A DNA stretch of 10,984 nucleotides from Fulvivirga aurantia (GCF_009711475.1 NZ_SMMD01000845.1:1-10984), one strand, 5' to 3'; numbered from the stretch's first letter, positions 1-7,166 are shown. Numbers and translations: made by a program. Notes: generated from the sequence alone by a model not told the origin.

Positions 1-319
1 TGTTTTATCAGGAAATACACTGTATGTTTCAGGTCAAATAGCAATTGAGCAATCAACAGGTAATATGATCAATGGAAGTATTGAAGAGGAAACCAAGCAG
101 GTGATGAAAAACCTTGGGTATATTCTAAAAGAGGCCAATATGGACTATTCAAACATAGTAAAATGCTCAATTTTTGTGGCTGATATGGACAACTTCCAAA
201 AAATAAATGAGGTTTATGGTAAGTCTTTCCCCTCTGAGCAACCGGCTCGGGAAACTGTAGAGGTTAGTCGCCTACCCAAAGACGTAAACGTTGAAATAAG
301 TTGTATTGCTATAAAATAA
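1..319 (+). CDS. RidA family (YjgF/UK114) enamine/imine deaminase, 5'-truncated
   Basis: The reading frame is open from base 2 to the stop at 317-319, giving 105 visible residues. Family members are about 125-130 residues, so roughly 20 N-terminal residues lie outside the window; the in-frame ATG at 65 is internal. The visible part begins with the conserved strand VLSGNTLYVSGQIA and ends with the family signature PARETVEVSRLPKDVNVEIS. The Arg of PAR corresponds to E. coli RidA Arg105, which binds the substrate carboxylate, and the Glu of NVEIS corresponds to Glu120. The active-site residues that can be seen are therefore kept. Known family role: a cytosolic trimer that hydrolyses reactive 2-aminoacrylate and other enamines or imines made by PLP enzymes. 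The next gene starts on the base after this stop, which suggests co-transcription. The exact subgroup within the Rid superfamily is not resolved. Confidence 0.93.
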   Translation, partial: VLSGNTLYVSGQIAIEQSTGNMINGSIEEETKQVMKNLGYILKEANMDYSNIVKCSIFVADMDNFQKINEVYGKSFPSEQPARETVEVSRLPKDVNVEISCIAIK

Positions 320-790
320 ATGTTATTCATACCGCTTAAGCAAGAAACAATTGTCTCCTCCTATATGGCCAGCGAGGTAATCAGCAGGCTTAAGCGGTTA
401 ACATGTGCCCCTTCTCTCTCTAAGCGAGATATTGACCAAAGGGCCACATTTATTGGTAGAGTCGAGCAATCTACATTTAGAGTATCACTAAAAGTAGACG
501 CTCCTGAAAATTTCCTTCCGATTATTGATGGTGAGATAGATGAAACCTCAATGGGTTGTATTGTTTACCTCAAGTTTAAGCTATTCTTCAGTTCTATTAT
601 GTTCCTGACACTCTGGTCAGCCATATGCCTGTTGATATTTTTATTCTTTCTTTTCATCGTACATGAAAAGGCCTACGCCATCACAGCATTGTTGGTCGGG
701 CTAGCCAACTACTTTGTTACCTTATTTTATTTTTCTAAAAAGGTGAAGGAGAGCCACAATGTACTTATGCAAACCCTAAAGATGGACTGA
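320..790 (+). CDS. Hypothetical membrane protein, two C-terminal TM segments
   Basis: This is a 156-residue protein that I cannot assign to a named family. The N-terminal half (about residues 1-85) is soluble. It contains an alternating hydrophobic pattern (ATFIGRVEQSTFRVSLKV, then ENFLPIIDGEID) that looks like a small beta-rich domain, reminiscent of membrane-anchored PH-like proteins common in Bacteroidota; that comparison is impression, not a match. Two hydrophobic stretches follow at about residues 88-114 and 118-138, separated by a short charged loop (HEKAY), so both termini probably face the cytoplasm. A polar tail with KKVKES ends the protein. The ATG directly abuts the stop of the RidA-family gene with no intervening base, so translation is probably coupled. 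No signal peptide or catalytic motif is visible. The coding call rests on length, tight spacing and coherent protein composition. Confidence 0.75.
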   Translation: MLFIPLKQETIVSSYMASEVISRLKRLTCAPSLSKRDIDQRATFIGRVEQSTFRVSLKVDAPENFLPIIDGEIDETSMGCIVYLKFKLFFSSIMFLTLWSAICLLIFLFFLFIVHEKAYAITALLVGLANYFVTLFYFSKKVKESHNVLMQTLKMD

Positions 791-795
791 TTCGC

Positions 796-826
796 TTATT
801 TAACTTGGTTTAGTTTCTTAATTTTG
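796..826 (+). promoter_or_regulatory. Candidate Bacteroidota promoter for gltX
   Basis: In the 59-base gap before gltX, TAATTTTG at 819-826 matches all six defined positions of the Bacteroidota -7 element TAnnTTTG. Twenty bases upstream, TTA at 796-798 is a two-of-three match to the -33 TTG. Transcription would begin near 833 and give a leader of about 17 bases. The spacing is right, but short AT-rich motifs occur often by chance. Confidence 0.45.
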
Positions 827-849
827 CAGCCTAATATAGATCAAGATAA

Positions 850-2400
850 ATGAACGAAGTAAGAGTAAGATTTGCCCCTAGCCCTACCGGAGCTTTACAT
901 ATTGGTGGAGTAAGAACTGTACTATATAATTATCTTTTTGCCAGAAAAAACAACGGTAAGATGATTCTGCGTATTGAGGATACGGACAGAACGCGTTTCG
1001 TTGAAGGCGCAGAAAAGTATATTACAGAGTCACTTTCATGGTTGGGTATAGAGCTTGACGAAAGCCCTGAAAAAGGGGGTGCCTACGGTCCTTACAGACA
1101 ATCTGAAAGAAGTGATTTATATGCTAAGTATGCACAAAAGTTAATAGACGAGGGCAATGCTTACTATGCCTTCGATACGGCAGAGGAGCTGGATGCTATG
1201 AGAGAAAGACTCAAAGCTGCAAAGGTTGCTACTCCTCAATATAATGCCATCACCAGAGCACAGATGAAAAACTCTCTCACAATGCCTGAGGAAGAAGTGA
1301 AACAACGAATCGAATCTGGTGAACCGTATGTGATAAGACTGAAGGTGCCATTGAAGGAGGAAGTAAGACTCAATGACATGGTAAGAGGATGGGTAATGGT
1401 ACATTCGGCTGCAGCTATTGATGATAAGGTGTTGATGAAATCAGACGGAATGCCTACTTATCACCTGGCCAATGTGGTAGACGATCATTATATGAAAATC
1501 ACTCATGTAATCAGAGGAGAAGAATGGCTACCATCTGCCCCATTACACGTTTTACTATATAAATTTCTTGGCTGGGAAGACAGTATGCCACAATTTGCTC
1601 ACCTTCCATTGCTATTAAAACCAGATGGAAATGGTAAGCTAAGCAAACGCGATGGCGACAAACATGGCTTCCCTGTTTTTCCTATTGAGGGCACATTCCC
1701 CGGCAAAGATGGGAACCCTGAAAAATTTAACGGATTTAGAGAAGCAGGATATTTACCGGATGCGCTGATTAACTTCTTAGCATTCTTAGGCTGGAACCCT
1801 GGGACCGAGCAAGAGTTATTTTCAATAGATGAGCTCATCGAAGCGTTTTCTATCGAAAGAATCGGTAAGGCCGGTGCTAAATTTGACATTGAAAAGGCCA
1901 GATGGTTTAACCAGCAGTATATCAAATCAAAATCGGGCGAAGCGCTTGCCACTTACCTCAAAAGTGACCTGGATGCAGCTGGTGTCGATTATAATGATGA
2001 AAAATTACCGAAAGTATGCAATGCACTCAAAGAACGTGTGACTTACCCTGCTGATTTTTGGCTTGATGGCAAATTCTTCTTTCAGCAACCAGAAAACTAT
2101 GACGAGAAGGTAGTCAATAAAAAATGGACAGAAGAAGCCATAATGATACTTGATGCCTACAAAGACGCATTATCAAATATGGACTCTATCGATGCTGAAA
2201 CTGCTAAATCGACCCTCAATAACATATTAGAGGAAAAAGGCGTTAAAATAGGGAGAGTAATGCAGGCAGTAAGACTGGCAATCACCGGACAAGGGTCTGG
2301 TCCTGATCTTATGGAAATAATTGAAATACTCGAACCTAAAGAGGTTGTAGCCCGTATAGAAAAAGCAATTAAAACGCTGCCTGCCAAACAAGAACAATAA
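850..2400 (+). CDS. gltX: Glutamyl-tRNA synthetase (class I)
   Basis: The enzyme charges tRNA(Glu) with glutamate in the cytoplasm using ATP. The 516-residue product has full family length. The class I HIGH-type signature is in FAPSPTGALHIGGVRT (H17, G19, G20). RIEDTD (41-46) is the glutamate-binding region, and the KMSKS-type loop is KLSKRDG (263-269). The region that forms a Cys/His zinc site in E. coli GluRS (after about residue 100) has no cysteines here, so this is a zinc-free form. After KLSKRDG there is a longer loop (about 275-300) of the kind seen in Bacteroidota GluRS, then the anticodon-binding helical domain to the C-terminus. The start fits because MNEVRVRFAPSPTG puts the signature at its usual distance from the N-terminus. 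It is probably the first gene of a three-gene operon; the next ATG is 4 bases after the stop. Whether the enzyme discriminates against tRNA(Gln) cannot be read from the sequence by eye. Confidence 0.98.
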   Translation: MNEVRVRFAPSPTGALHIGGVRTVLYNYLFARKNNGKMILRIEDTDRTRFVEGAEKYITESLSWLGIELDESPEKGGAYGPYRQSERSDLYAKYAQKLIDEGNAYYAFDTAEELDAMRERLKAAKVATPQYNAITRAQMKNSLTMPEEEVKQRIESGEPYVIRLKVPLKEEVRLNDMVRGWVMVHSAAAIDDKVLMKSDGMPTYHLANVVDDHYMKITHVIRGEEWLPSAPLHVLLYKFLGWEDSMPQFAHLPLLLKPDGNGKLSKRDGDKHGFPVFPIEGTFPGKDGNPEKFNGFREAGYLPDALINFLAFLGWNPGTEQELFSIDELIEAFSIERIGKAGAKFDIEKARWFNQQYIKSKSGEALATYLKSDLDAAGVDYNDEKLPKVCNALKERVTYPADFWLDGKFFFQQPENYDEKVVNKKWTEEAIMILDAYKDALSNMDSIDAETAKSTLNNILEEKGVKIGRVMQAVRLAITGQGSGPDLMEIIEILEPKEVVARIEKAIKTLPAKQEQ

Positions 2401-2404
2401 CGTT

Positions 2405-2638
2405 ATGGCAAAGAAAGATTCAAAAAAAGACAAAGAAAGTAAGAAGCCTAAAGTCAATAAAGATTTAGAAGGTTTTGACATTGAAATTGATTCTTTCGGG
2501 GAAATAACATCGAGCTTTGATATTGATAAAATCAATGCTTTTCTTAACAAAAACGTTGAAGACAAAAAGCTTATTGATAGAGAAGATTACGATAAGTTAA
2601 AGAAAGGCAAGAAAACAGGTTCTGACGAAGAAGAATAA
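2405..2638 (+). CDS. Small charged hypothetical protein
   Basis: This 77-residue protein has three visible parts. The first is a lysine-rich N-terminus ([16 protein letters not shown], about residues 1-19). The second is a central segment with regularly spaced hydrophobics ([20 protein letters not shown], then INAFLNKNV; about 22-52). The third is a charged tail ending in DEEE. It has no cysteines, membrane segment or signal peptide. The charge layout suggests a cytosolic, possibly RNA- or ribosome-associated protein, but that is inference only and I recognise no named family. It lies 4 bases after gltX and 1 base before the AIM24-family ATG, so it is almost certainly translated from the same mRNA. 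The central segment looks like a conserved folded core, which argues that this is a real gene. Confidence 0.78.
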   Translation: MAKKDSKKDKESKKPKVNKDLEGFDIEIDSFGEITSSFDIDKINAFLNKNVEDKKLIDREDYDKLKKGKKTGSDEEE

Positions 2639-2639
2639 A

Positions 2640-3410
2640 ATGACCAACTCTCACGAAATCGATTTTGAAATAAAAGGAGAAAGTATCCAAATTGTCGAAA
2701 TCGAACTTGACCCCAATGAAACCGTAATTGCCGAAGCTGGCGCCATGTTATACATGGATCAAGACATAAGTTTTGAAACCAAAATGGGTGATGGCTCAAA
2801 TCCTAATCAAGGCCTTTTTAGCAAACTTTTATCAGCAGGTAGCAGAATGCTAACCGGTGAATCCATATTTATGACTCATTTTACACAGCGTGGTGTTGGC
2901 AAGGGTAAAGTAGCCTTTTCAGCACCATATCCTGGCACGGTGATTCCCATCGATTTGGCAAACTCAAAAAACAACGAGCTTATTGTGCAGAAGGATGGGT
3001 TTTTATGCGCAGCCTTGGGCACCAAACTTTCAATCACATTTAATAAAAAGTTAGGATCAGGATTGGTAGGTGGAGAAGGATTTATTCTACAGAGACTTCA
3101 GGGTGACGGCAAAGCATTTGTACATGCCGGAGGCACTGTAATTGAGAAAGAATTAAACAACGAAACTCTAAGAGTAGACACAGGCTGTGTCGTTGCTTTT
3201 GAGTCTACCATAGATTTTAGCGTAGAATCTTCTGGCGGCCTCAAATCGATGTTATTTGGTGGAGAAGGCTTGTTTTTAGCCACCTTGAGAGGCACCGGTA
3301 AAGTTTGGTTGCAATCAATGCCGATTAGAAAACTTGTACAAGCGCTGGCACCTTACGGCAAGAACAGAGGCAAAGAGAGTAGCTCAGTGATTGGAGATTT
3401 TCTTGAATAA
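2640..3410 (+). CDS. AIM24 / TIGR00266 family protein
   Basis: The 256-residue protein matches the TIGR00266/AIM24 family in length and motif order. These include an early EAGAMLYMD (about 32-40), a Gly/Ser-rich stretch leading into [10 protein letters not shown], a central [22 protein letters not shown], and a C-terminal [23 protein letters not shown]. The paired GGEG..L..L.G.GK.....  motifs show the internal duplication typical of this double-stranded beta-helix-like fold. The yeast homologue AIM24 acts in mitochondrial inner-membrane organisation; the bacterial function is not established. No signal peptide or membrane segment is visible, so it is probably cytoplasmic. It starts 1 base after the upstream stop as the last gene of the gltX operon. 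Its final 27 bases overlap the 3' end of the convergent methyltransferase-family gene. Confidence 0.92.
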   Translation: MTNSHEIDFEIKGESIQIVEIELDPNETVIAEAGAMLYMDQDISFETKMGDGSNPNQGLFSKLLSAGSRMLTGESIFMTHFTQRGVGKGKVAFSAPYPGTVIPIDLANSKNNELIVQKDGFLCAALGTKLSITFNKKLGSGLVGGEGFILQRLQGDGKAFVHAGGTVIEKELNNETLRVDTGCVVAFESTIDFSVESSGGLKSMLFGGEGLFLATLRGTGKVWLQSMPIRKLVQALAPYGKNRGKESSSVIGDFLE

Positions 3411-3992
3411 CTTAAATATATTGGGTACCAAAGCAGGTACCTCATTTTGATAATCTTTATAAAGCTGACCAAATTTTTGAGTCAGCTTTTTTTCTTCCAG
3501 GCTAATGCCGATAATTAAATAAAGGTAAATACAGCCCACTGATAAAAGAGAGGCCACTCTCGGGTCATATACTAAAAAACCCAATGTGATAAGAATAGTG
3601 CCACTGTAAATAGGATGCCTGATATAGCCTAAAATACCACCAGTCACTAACTCTTGTTTACCTTCATTTTCAAATCCTAAAAAGCCTTTTAAAGAATACT
3701 GTTTAAAAGCTGCATTAATAATTAAAACGCCACCACCCCCAAAGAATAAAGCTATGATTTTCACTTCCTGGGTAGCAGGCAAAAACCTTTCTCCCCCAGC
3801 CAATCCATTTATAACCAGCAGCACCAATAAACCGACAGTAGACATGAGTACAAACATCAATCTGTAGGCTCTTTGGCTCAGACCCAATCTTTCGATTTTA
3901 GTCTTAACTGATGTAGAAGCCAACAAACTATGAAGCACAAAATATACTACCCATCCAACAACGAGCACCACATGTAATTTATCAATTTGCAT
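3384..3992 (-). CDS. ICMT-like integral membrane methyltransferase family protein
   Basis: This 202-residue protein has about five hydrophobic segments (roughly residues 6-26, 43-63, 77-95, 129-142 and 146-164). They are followed by the conserved C-terminal signature of isoprenylcysteine carboxyl methyltransferase/PEMT-type proteins. That signature is [14 protein letters not shown] (118-131, with the RHP motif at 125-127), then a glutamate pair (EE, 166-167) and a [22 protein letters not shown] tail (173-190). In this superfamily the RHP and EE residues help bind S-adenosylmethionine, so methyl transfer is plausible; the substrate is unknown. Bacteria lack CaaX-processed proteins, so true ICMT activity is unlikely, and lipid or thiol methylation are alternatives. 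The ATG at 3990-3992 is the first in frame. The gene converges on the AIM24-family gene with a 27-base overlap and contains that operon's terminator inside its coding sequence. Confidence 0.87.
   Translation of the reverse strand: MQIDKLHVVLVVGWVVYFVLHSLLASTSVKTKIERLGLSQRAYRLMFVLMSTVGLLVLLVINGLAGGERFLPATQEVKIIALFFGGGGVLIINAAFKQYSLKGFLGFENEGKQELVTGGILGYIRHPIYSGTILITLGFLVYDPRVASLLSVGCIYLYLIIGISLEEKKLTQKFGQLYKDYQNEVPALVPNIFKLFKKISNH
3461..3493 (+). terminator. Rho-independent terminator of the gltX operon, inside the convergent CDS
   Basis: A perfect 9-bp stem pairs AAAGCTGAC (3461-3469) with GTCAGCTTT (3481-3489), with an 11-base loop. It is followed by a run of seven T on the plus strand (3487-3493). 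It begins 50 bases after the AIM24-family stop and is oriented to end plus-strand transcription. The same bases encode residues around [14 protein letters not shown] of the minus-strand protein. On the minus strand the bases after the stem are TTTATA, so termination in that direction should be weak. Confidence 0.8.
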
Positions 3993-4017
3993 GCTTTAAG
4001 GTAATAATATCCATCTA

Positions 4018-4047
4018 TTCTAAAAGCAATATTAATAGCTATATTTG
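4018..4047 (+). promoter_or_regulatory. Candidate Bacteroidota promoter for the LYS1-like gene
   Basis: TATATTTG at 4040-4047 matches all six defined positions of the TAnnTTTG -7 element. Nineteen bases upstream is TTC (4018-4020), a two-of-three match to the -33 TTG. Transcription would start near 4054, 19 bases before the ATG. The site lies in the 80-base divergent gap shared with the methyltransferase-family gene; I found no convincing promoter for the minus direction. Confidence 0.5.
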
Positions 4048-4072
4048 CCGCAATTAAATAACAACAGAAGGT

Positions 4073-5290
4073 ATGAGTAAGATTAAAATTGGAATTATAC
4101 GTGAAGATAAAGTGCCTGTTGACAGGCGGGTACCGTTTACTCCTTTTCAAGCAAAAGAGATACTCGAAAAATTTTCTGATGTAGCCGTTCAATGTCAGGA
4201 TAGTGACGTAAGGTGCTTTGCTGCCGATGAGTACAGGCAAAATGGAATCGAAGTAGTTTCTGATGTAAAAGATTGTGATATACTCATGGGTGTGAAAGAG
4301 GTGCCTTTAAAAAACCTGATCCCTGAAAAGACATATTTCTTTTTTTCTCACACTATAAAAGAACAGCCTTATAATCGTGAGCTGTTGCAAAAGATCTTAG
4401 AGAAGAAAATACGCCTCATTGACTACGAAACGTTGACGAATGCCAATGGACAACGCATTGTTGCCTTTGGGAGATATGCAGGAATTGTAGGTGCTTACAA
4501 TGGCATACTCACCTATGGGAAAAGATATAATTTATATGAGCTAAGAGCAGCTCACACCTGTTTTGATCTCGAAGATCTTAAAACTGAATACACGAAAGTA
4601 AAACTTCCGGCTATTAAAATAGCAATTACCGGTGGCGGTCGGGTGGCCAAAGGCGCCATGGAAGTACTTAATGGCATGGGCATAAGAAAAGTGTCTCCTG
4701 CTGAGTATTTGTCTGAAAGATTTGACGAACCCGTATACACGCAATTAAATAGTCGTGATTACAACAAGGCGAAGGATGGCTCTATCTTCAACAGAGATGA
4801 TTTCTATGAAATGCCAGAAAACCATGAGAGTGATTTTCTAAAATATGCTTTTCATACTGATTTATTGATTGCCTGTGCCTTCTGGGATCCGAGAGCTCCG
4901 GTTTTATTTAGAAAAGAAGATGTGTTAGACCCGGCTTTTAAAATAAGGGTAATTGCAGATATCACGTGCGACATTGAGGGGTCTATACCTTCTACCAAAA
5001 AGCCTAGCACCATTGATGATCCTATTTATGACTACGAGCCTACTGGTGACAAAATAGCCCCTGCATTATCTGATGAGGGCAATATTACGGTTATGGCAGT
5101 AGACAATCTACCGTGCGAATTGCCACGGAATGCATCTGAAGATTTTGGACGCGAACTTATCGACAATGTTTTACCTAACTTGTTGGGCAAAGATAAAGAT
5201 GACATCATCAAAAGAGCTACGATTGCTGAAAATGGCAAATTGACCGCTAACTATAGCTATTTACAAAACTATGTAGATGGTAAAAGTTGA
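4073..5290 (+). CDS. LYS1-like saccharopine/alanine dehydrogenase family oxidoreductase
   Basis: The 405-residue protein belongs to the alanine dehydrogenase/PNT-related group and most resembles the lysine-forming, NAD-dependent saccharopine dehydrogenase (yeast Lys1). The N-terminal domain starts with IGIIREDKVPVDRRVPFTP. It has GVKEVP (K75) and FFFSHTIKEQ (H93), which correspond to the catalytic Lys77 and His96 of Lys1, then YETLTNANGQRIVAFGRYAG. The nucleotide-binding domain carries a glycine-rich turn, ITGGGRVAKGA (185-195). The C-terminal part includes IADITCDIEGSIPST and VDNLPCELPRNASEDFG, which are conserved among these dehydrogenases. Function: NAD(P)-linked oxidation or reduction of a secondary-amine amino acid. 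Saccharopine itself is not proven, because Bacteroidota generally make lysine through diaminopimelate, so lysine catabolism or another opine-like substrate is possible. The stop shares one base with the ATG of the next gene. Confidence 0.88.
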   Translation: MSKIKIGIIREDKVPVDRRVPFTPFQAKEILEKFSDVAVQCQDSDVRCFAADEYRQNGIEVVSDVKDCDILMGVKEVPLKNLIPEKTYFFFSHTIKEQPYNRELLQKILEKKIRLIDYETLTNANGQRIVAFGRYAGIVGAYNGILTYGKRYNLYELRAAHTCFDLEDLKTEYTKVKLPAIKIAITGGGRVAKGAMEVLNGMGIRKVSPAEYLSERFDEPVYTQLNSRDYNKAKDGSIFNRDDFYEMPENHESDFLKYAFHTDLLIACAFWDPRAPVLFRKEDVLDPAFKIRVIADITCDIEGSIPSTKKPSTIDDPIYDYEPTGDKIAPALSDEGNITVMAVDNLPCELPRNASEDFGRELIDNVLPNLLGKDKDDIIKRATIAENGKLTANYSYLQNYVDGKS

Positions 5291-5811
5291 TGAAAGTTGC
5301 TGTCGCATCAAATAATCCGGTTAAAACGGCTGCGGTTGCCAATGGTATGGCTAAAATGTTTTCTGAAAAGGCCGAAATCATTAATGTGTCGGCACCTTCT
5401 GAGGTAAAAGATCAGCCAACCAGCGATCAAGAAACGTACGATGGAGCTTTCAACAGAGCAAAAAATGCACGTGACCTACTGCCAGACCAAGACCTGTGGG
5501 TGGGAATTGAAGGTGGAATTGAAGACACTCTAAAGGGCATGACTGCATTTGCCTGGGTAGTTGTTTTAAGTAAAGACAAAATCGGCCATGCGAAGAGTGC
5601 AACCTTCTTTTTACCAGAAAAAGTAAGCCACCTGATAAAGCAAGGTAAAGAGCTGGGAGAGGCTGATGATATCGTATTTGGAAAATCTAACAGCAAACAG
5701 CAAAATGGTGCTGTCGGCTTGCTGACTGAAAACGCGATTGACCGCACGAGTTATTACACTGAAGCAATGATTTTAGCACTTATTCCGTTTAAGAATACGG
5801 AACTGTATTAG
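5290..5811 (+). CDS. yjjX: Inosine/xanthosine triphosphatase (YjjX/DUF84 family)
   Basis: This family hydrolyses non-canonical ITP/XTP and keeps them out of nucleic acids; it acts in the cytoplasm. The 173-residue product matches family length and signatures. These are MKVAVASNNPVKTAAVANGM at the N-terminus, DQPTSDQETYDGAFNRA (41-57), DLWVGIEGGIE (68-78), GEADDIVFGKSNSKQQNGAV (123-142) and LLTENAIDRTSYY (144-156). I chose ATG 5290, which overlaps the upstream stop as TGATG. An in-frame TTG at 5287 would add one residue but would place the conserved MKVAVASNN less well. The coupling indicates translation by re-initiation after the LYS1-like gene. No strong terminator hairpin follows the stop. 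Confidence 0.9.
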   Translation: MKVAVASNNPVKTAAVANGMAKMFSEKAEIINVSAPSEVKDQPTSDQETYDGAFNRAKNARDLLPDQDLWVGIEGGIEDTLKGMTAFAWVVVLSKDKIGHAKSATFFLPEKVSHLIKQGKELGEADDIVFGKSNSKQQNGAVGLLTENAIDRTSYYTEAMILALIPFKNTELY

Positions 5812-5821
5812 CGACTATTAC

Positions 5822-5853
5822 TTGCTATTATAAGTCACAAAGTATTACATTTA
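5822..5853 (+). promoter_or_regulatory. Weak candidate promoter for the HD-PycTM gene
   Basis: The 128-base gap 5812-5939 contains TTG (5822-5824), a 21-base spacer and TACATTTA (5846-5853), which differs from TAnnTTTG only in the final base. It would give a leader of about 80 bases. It is the best match in the gap but could be chance; I see no operator, riboswitch or strong hairpin here. Confidence 0.28.
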
Positions 5854-5939
5854 ATAATTCGTATACCTGGAGCTAAACCTCTTAAATTAGTAATTGGTTA
5901 AGTTAAAGGACGGTTTGCTACTGACGCAAATTGATTTAA

Positions 5940-7166
5940 ATGAGAGTAATGAAAGAAACTACACTGATTAAGAAATCGAGGGAGTATGCTGAGAAGGTAA
6001 TTTCTGAACTTGAAACAAAATATGCCTACCACAACCTAGAGCATACCAAAGATGTAGTAAATGCTGCCGAGGAAATAGGCGAAAAGTCTAACCTCGGCCA
6101 TGAGGATCTTGAAAACGTTATAATCGCCTCATGGTTTCATGACACAGGCTACTCTTGCGGCTATGAAGATCACGAAGACGAAAGTGTGATCATCATGAAA
6201 AAGAAGCTCTCTGAATGGAAAGTTGCCCCTGAGAAAATTTATGAAATTGGCCGAATTATAGAGTCGACTAAAATGCCTCAAACTCCACGAGACTTACCTT
6301 CGCAAGTCATGTGTGACGCAGACCTTTATCATTTATCTACCAAAGATTTTATAGAAAGAAGCGAGCTTTTAAGGGTAGAACTTACTGAGAATTGTAAAAA
6401 GGATCTCCCTAAAGCAAAGTGGAAAGAAGTTACGAGCCAATTTATGGCTGAGCATAAATACTTTACTAATTATGGACAGACCATTCTAGAACCAAGAAAA
6501 AACAAAAACATTACAAAAATTAAAAAGGAAGGTAAGCCAAAGGTTAAAAAAGAAGACAAAAAGTATGTAAAGCAACTGGAAAAAGAGATTGTAAAGCTTA
6601 AAAACAAGCTGGATAAGACTAAAGAGATGAAGCCTGACAGAGGTATTGAAACCATGTTTAGGGTAACCTCTAAAAACCACCTTACTTTGAGCGGTATGGC
6701 CGACAATAAGGCCAACATCATGATTTCTATCAACTCTATTATTCTTTCAGTATTGGTGTCGGTATTGTTTAGAAAGTTTGAGGAGTACCCTAACCTTATC
6801 ATTCCTGCCCTAATGCTCGTAACTGTCTGCCTTACAACCATCGTATTTGCAGTGCTTGCAACTCGGCCTAATGTTTCTTCCGGAAAGTTTAAGCGTGAAG
6901 ATATAATCAATAAAAAAACCAACCTTTTATTCTTTGGAAACTTCCACAGTATGGAGTTGGATAACTATATGTGGGGCATGAAAGAAATGATGAAAGATGC
7001 CGATTACCTGTATGGTAGCCTCACCAAAGACATTTACTTTTTGGGTAAAGTCTTAGGTAAGAAATATAAGATGCTGCGTAAGTCTTATACAATATTTATG
7101 TTTGGCTTCGTAATATCAATAATTGCCTTTATAATAGCGATGCTCTTTTTTCCTGCTCAAGGCTAG
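5940..7166 (+). CDS. HD-domain phosphohydrolase fused to Pycsar-effector transmembrane domain (PycTM)
   Basis: The 408-residue protein has three parts. Residues 1-180 form an HD domain with putative metal ligands in YHNLEHT (H31, H35), WFHDTGY (H67, D68) and CDADLYH (D126/D128). Residues about 185-232 are a lysine-rich linker with coiled-coil spacing (KQLEKEIVKLKNKLDK). From about 236 the C-terminal part matches the Pycsar effector family. It shows ETMFRVTSKNHLTLSGMADN, then NKANIMISINSIILSV entering TM1 (258-276), TM2 (286-307) ending in ATRP, LLFFGNFHSM, DIYFLGKVLGKKYKMLRKSY, and TM3 (383-404). In Pycsar immunity, cCMP or cUMP made by a cyclase activates a membrane effector. Here no cyclase gene lies on either side, and the HD domain could hydrolyse a nucleotide signal; that is inference. 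An alternative start is ATG 5949. The 3' end overlaps ppk1 by 38 bases, convergently. Confidence 0.88.
   Translation: MRVMKETTLIKKSREYAEKVISELETKYAYHNLEHTKDVVNAAEEIGEKSNLGHEDLENVIIASWFHDTGYSCGYEDHEDESVIIMKKKLSEWKVAPEKIYEIGRIIESTKMPQTPRDLPSQVMCDADLYHLSTKDFIERSELLRVELTENCKKDLPKAKWKEVTSQFMAEHKYFTNYGQTILEPRKNKNITKIKKEGKPKVKKEDKKYVKQLEKEIVKLKNKLDKTKEMKPDRGIETMFRVTSKNHLTLSGMADNKANIMISINSIILSVLVSVLFRKFEEYPNLIIPALMLVTVCLTTIVFAVLATRPNVSSGKFKREDIINKKTNLLFFGNFHSMELDNYMWGMKEMMKDADYLYGSLTKDIYFLGKVLGKKYKMLRKSYTIFMFGFVISIIAFIIAMLFFPAQG

Noticed and set aside
1599..1952. 117-residue minus-strand open frame inside gltX
   Set aside because: It is an antisense shadow of a strongly conserved gene, with no family resemblance or start context.
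3424..3441. GGTACC repeat hairpin just after the AIM24-family stop as the operon terminator
   Set aside because: The stem is only 6 bp and the following TCATTTT is a poor T-run. The much stronger hairpin at 3461-3493 fits better.
5287..5289. TTG start for the YjjX-type gene
   Set aside because: It adds a single residue, whereas the adjacent ATG 5290 gives the conserved family N-terminus and a standard TGATG coupling.
5812..5850. Terminator after the YjjX-type gene
   Set aside because: The GACT...AGTC pairing near 5814-5836 is only 4 bp with mismatches and has no T-run.
6470..6922. 150-residue minus-strand open frame inside the HD-PycTM gene
   Set aside because: It lies entirely opposite a well-supported gene and has no recognisable motifs. 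Its hydrophobic content mirrors the antisense of the TM segments.
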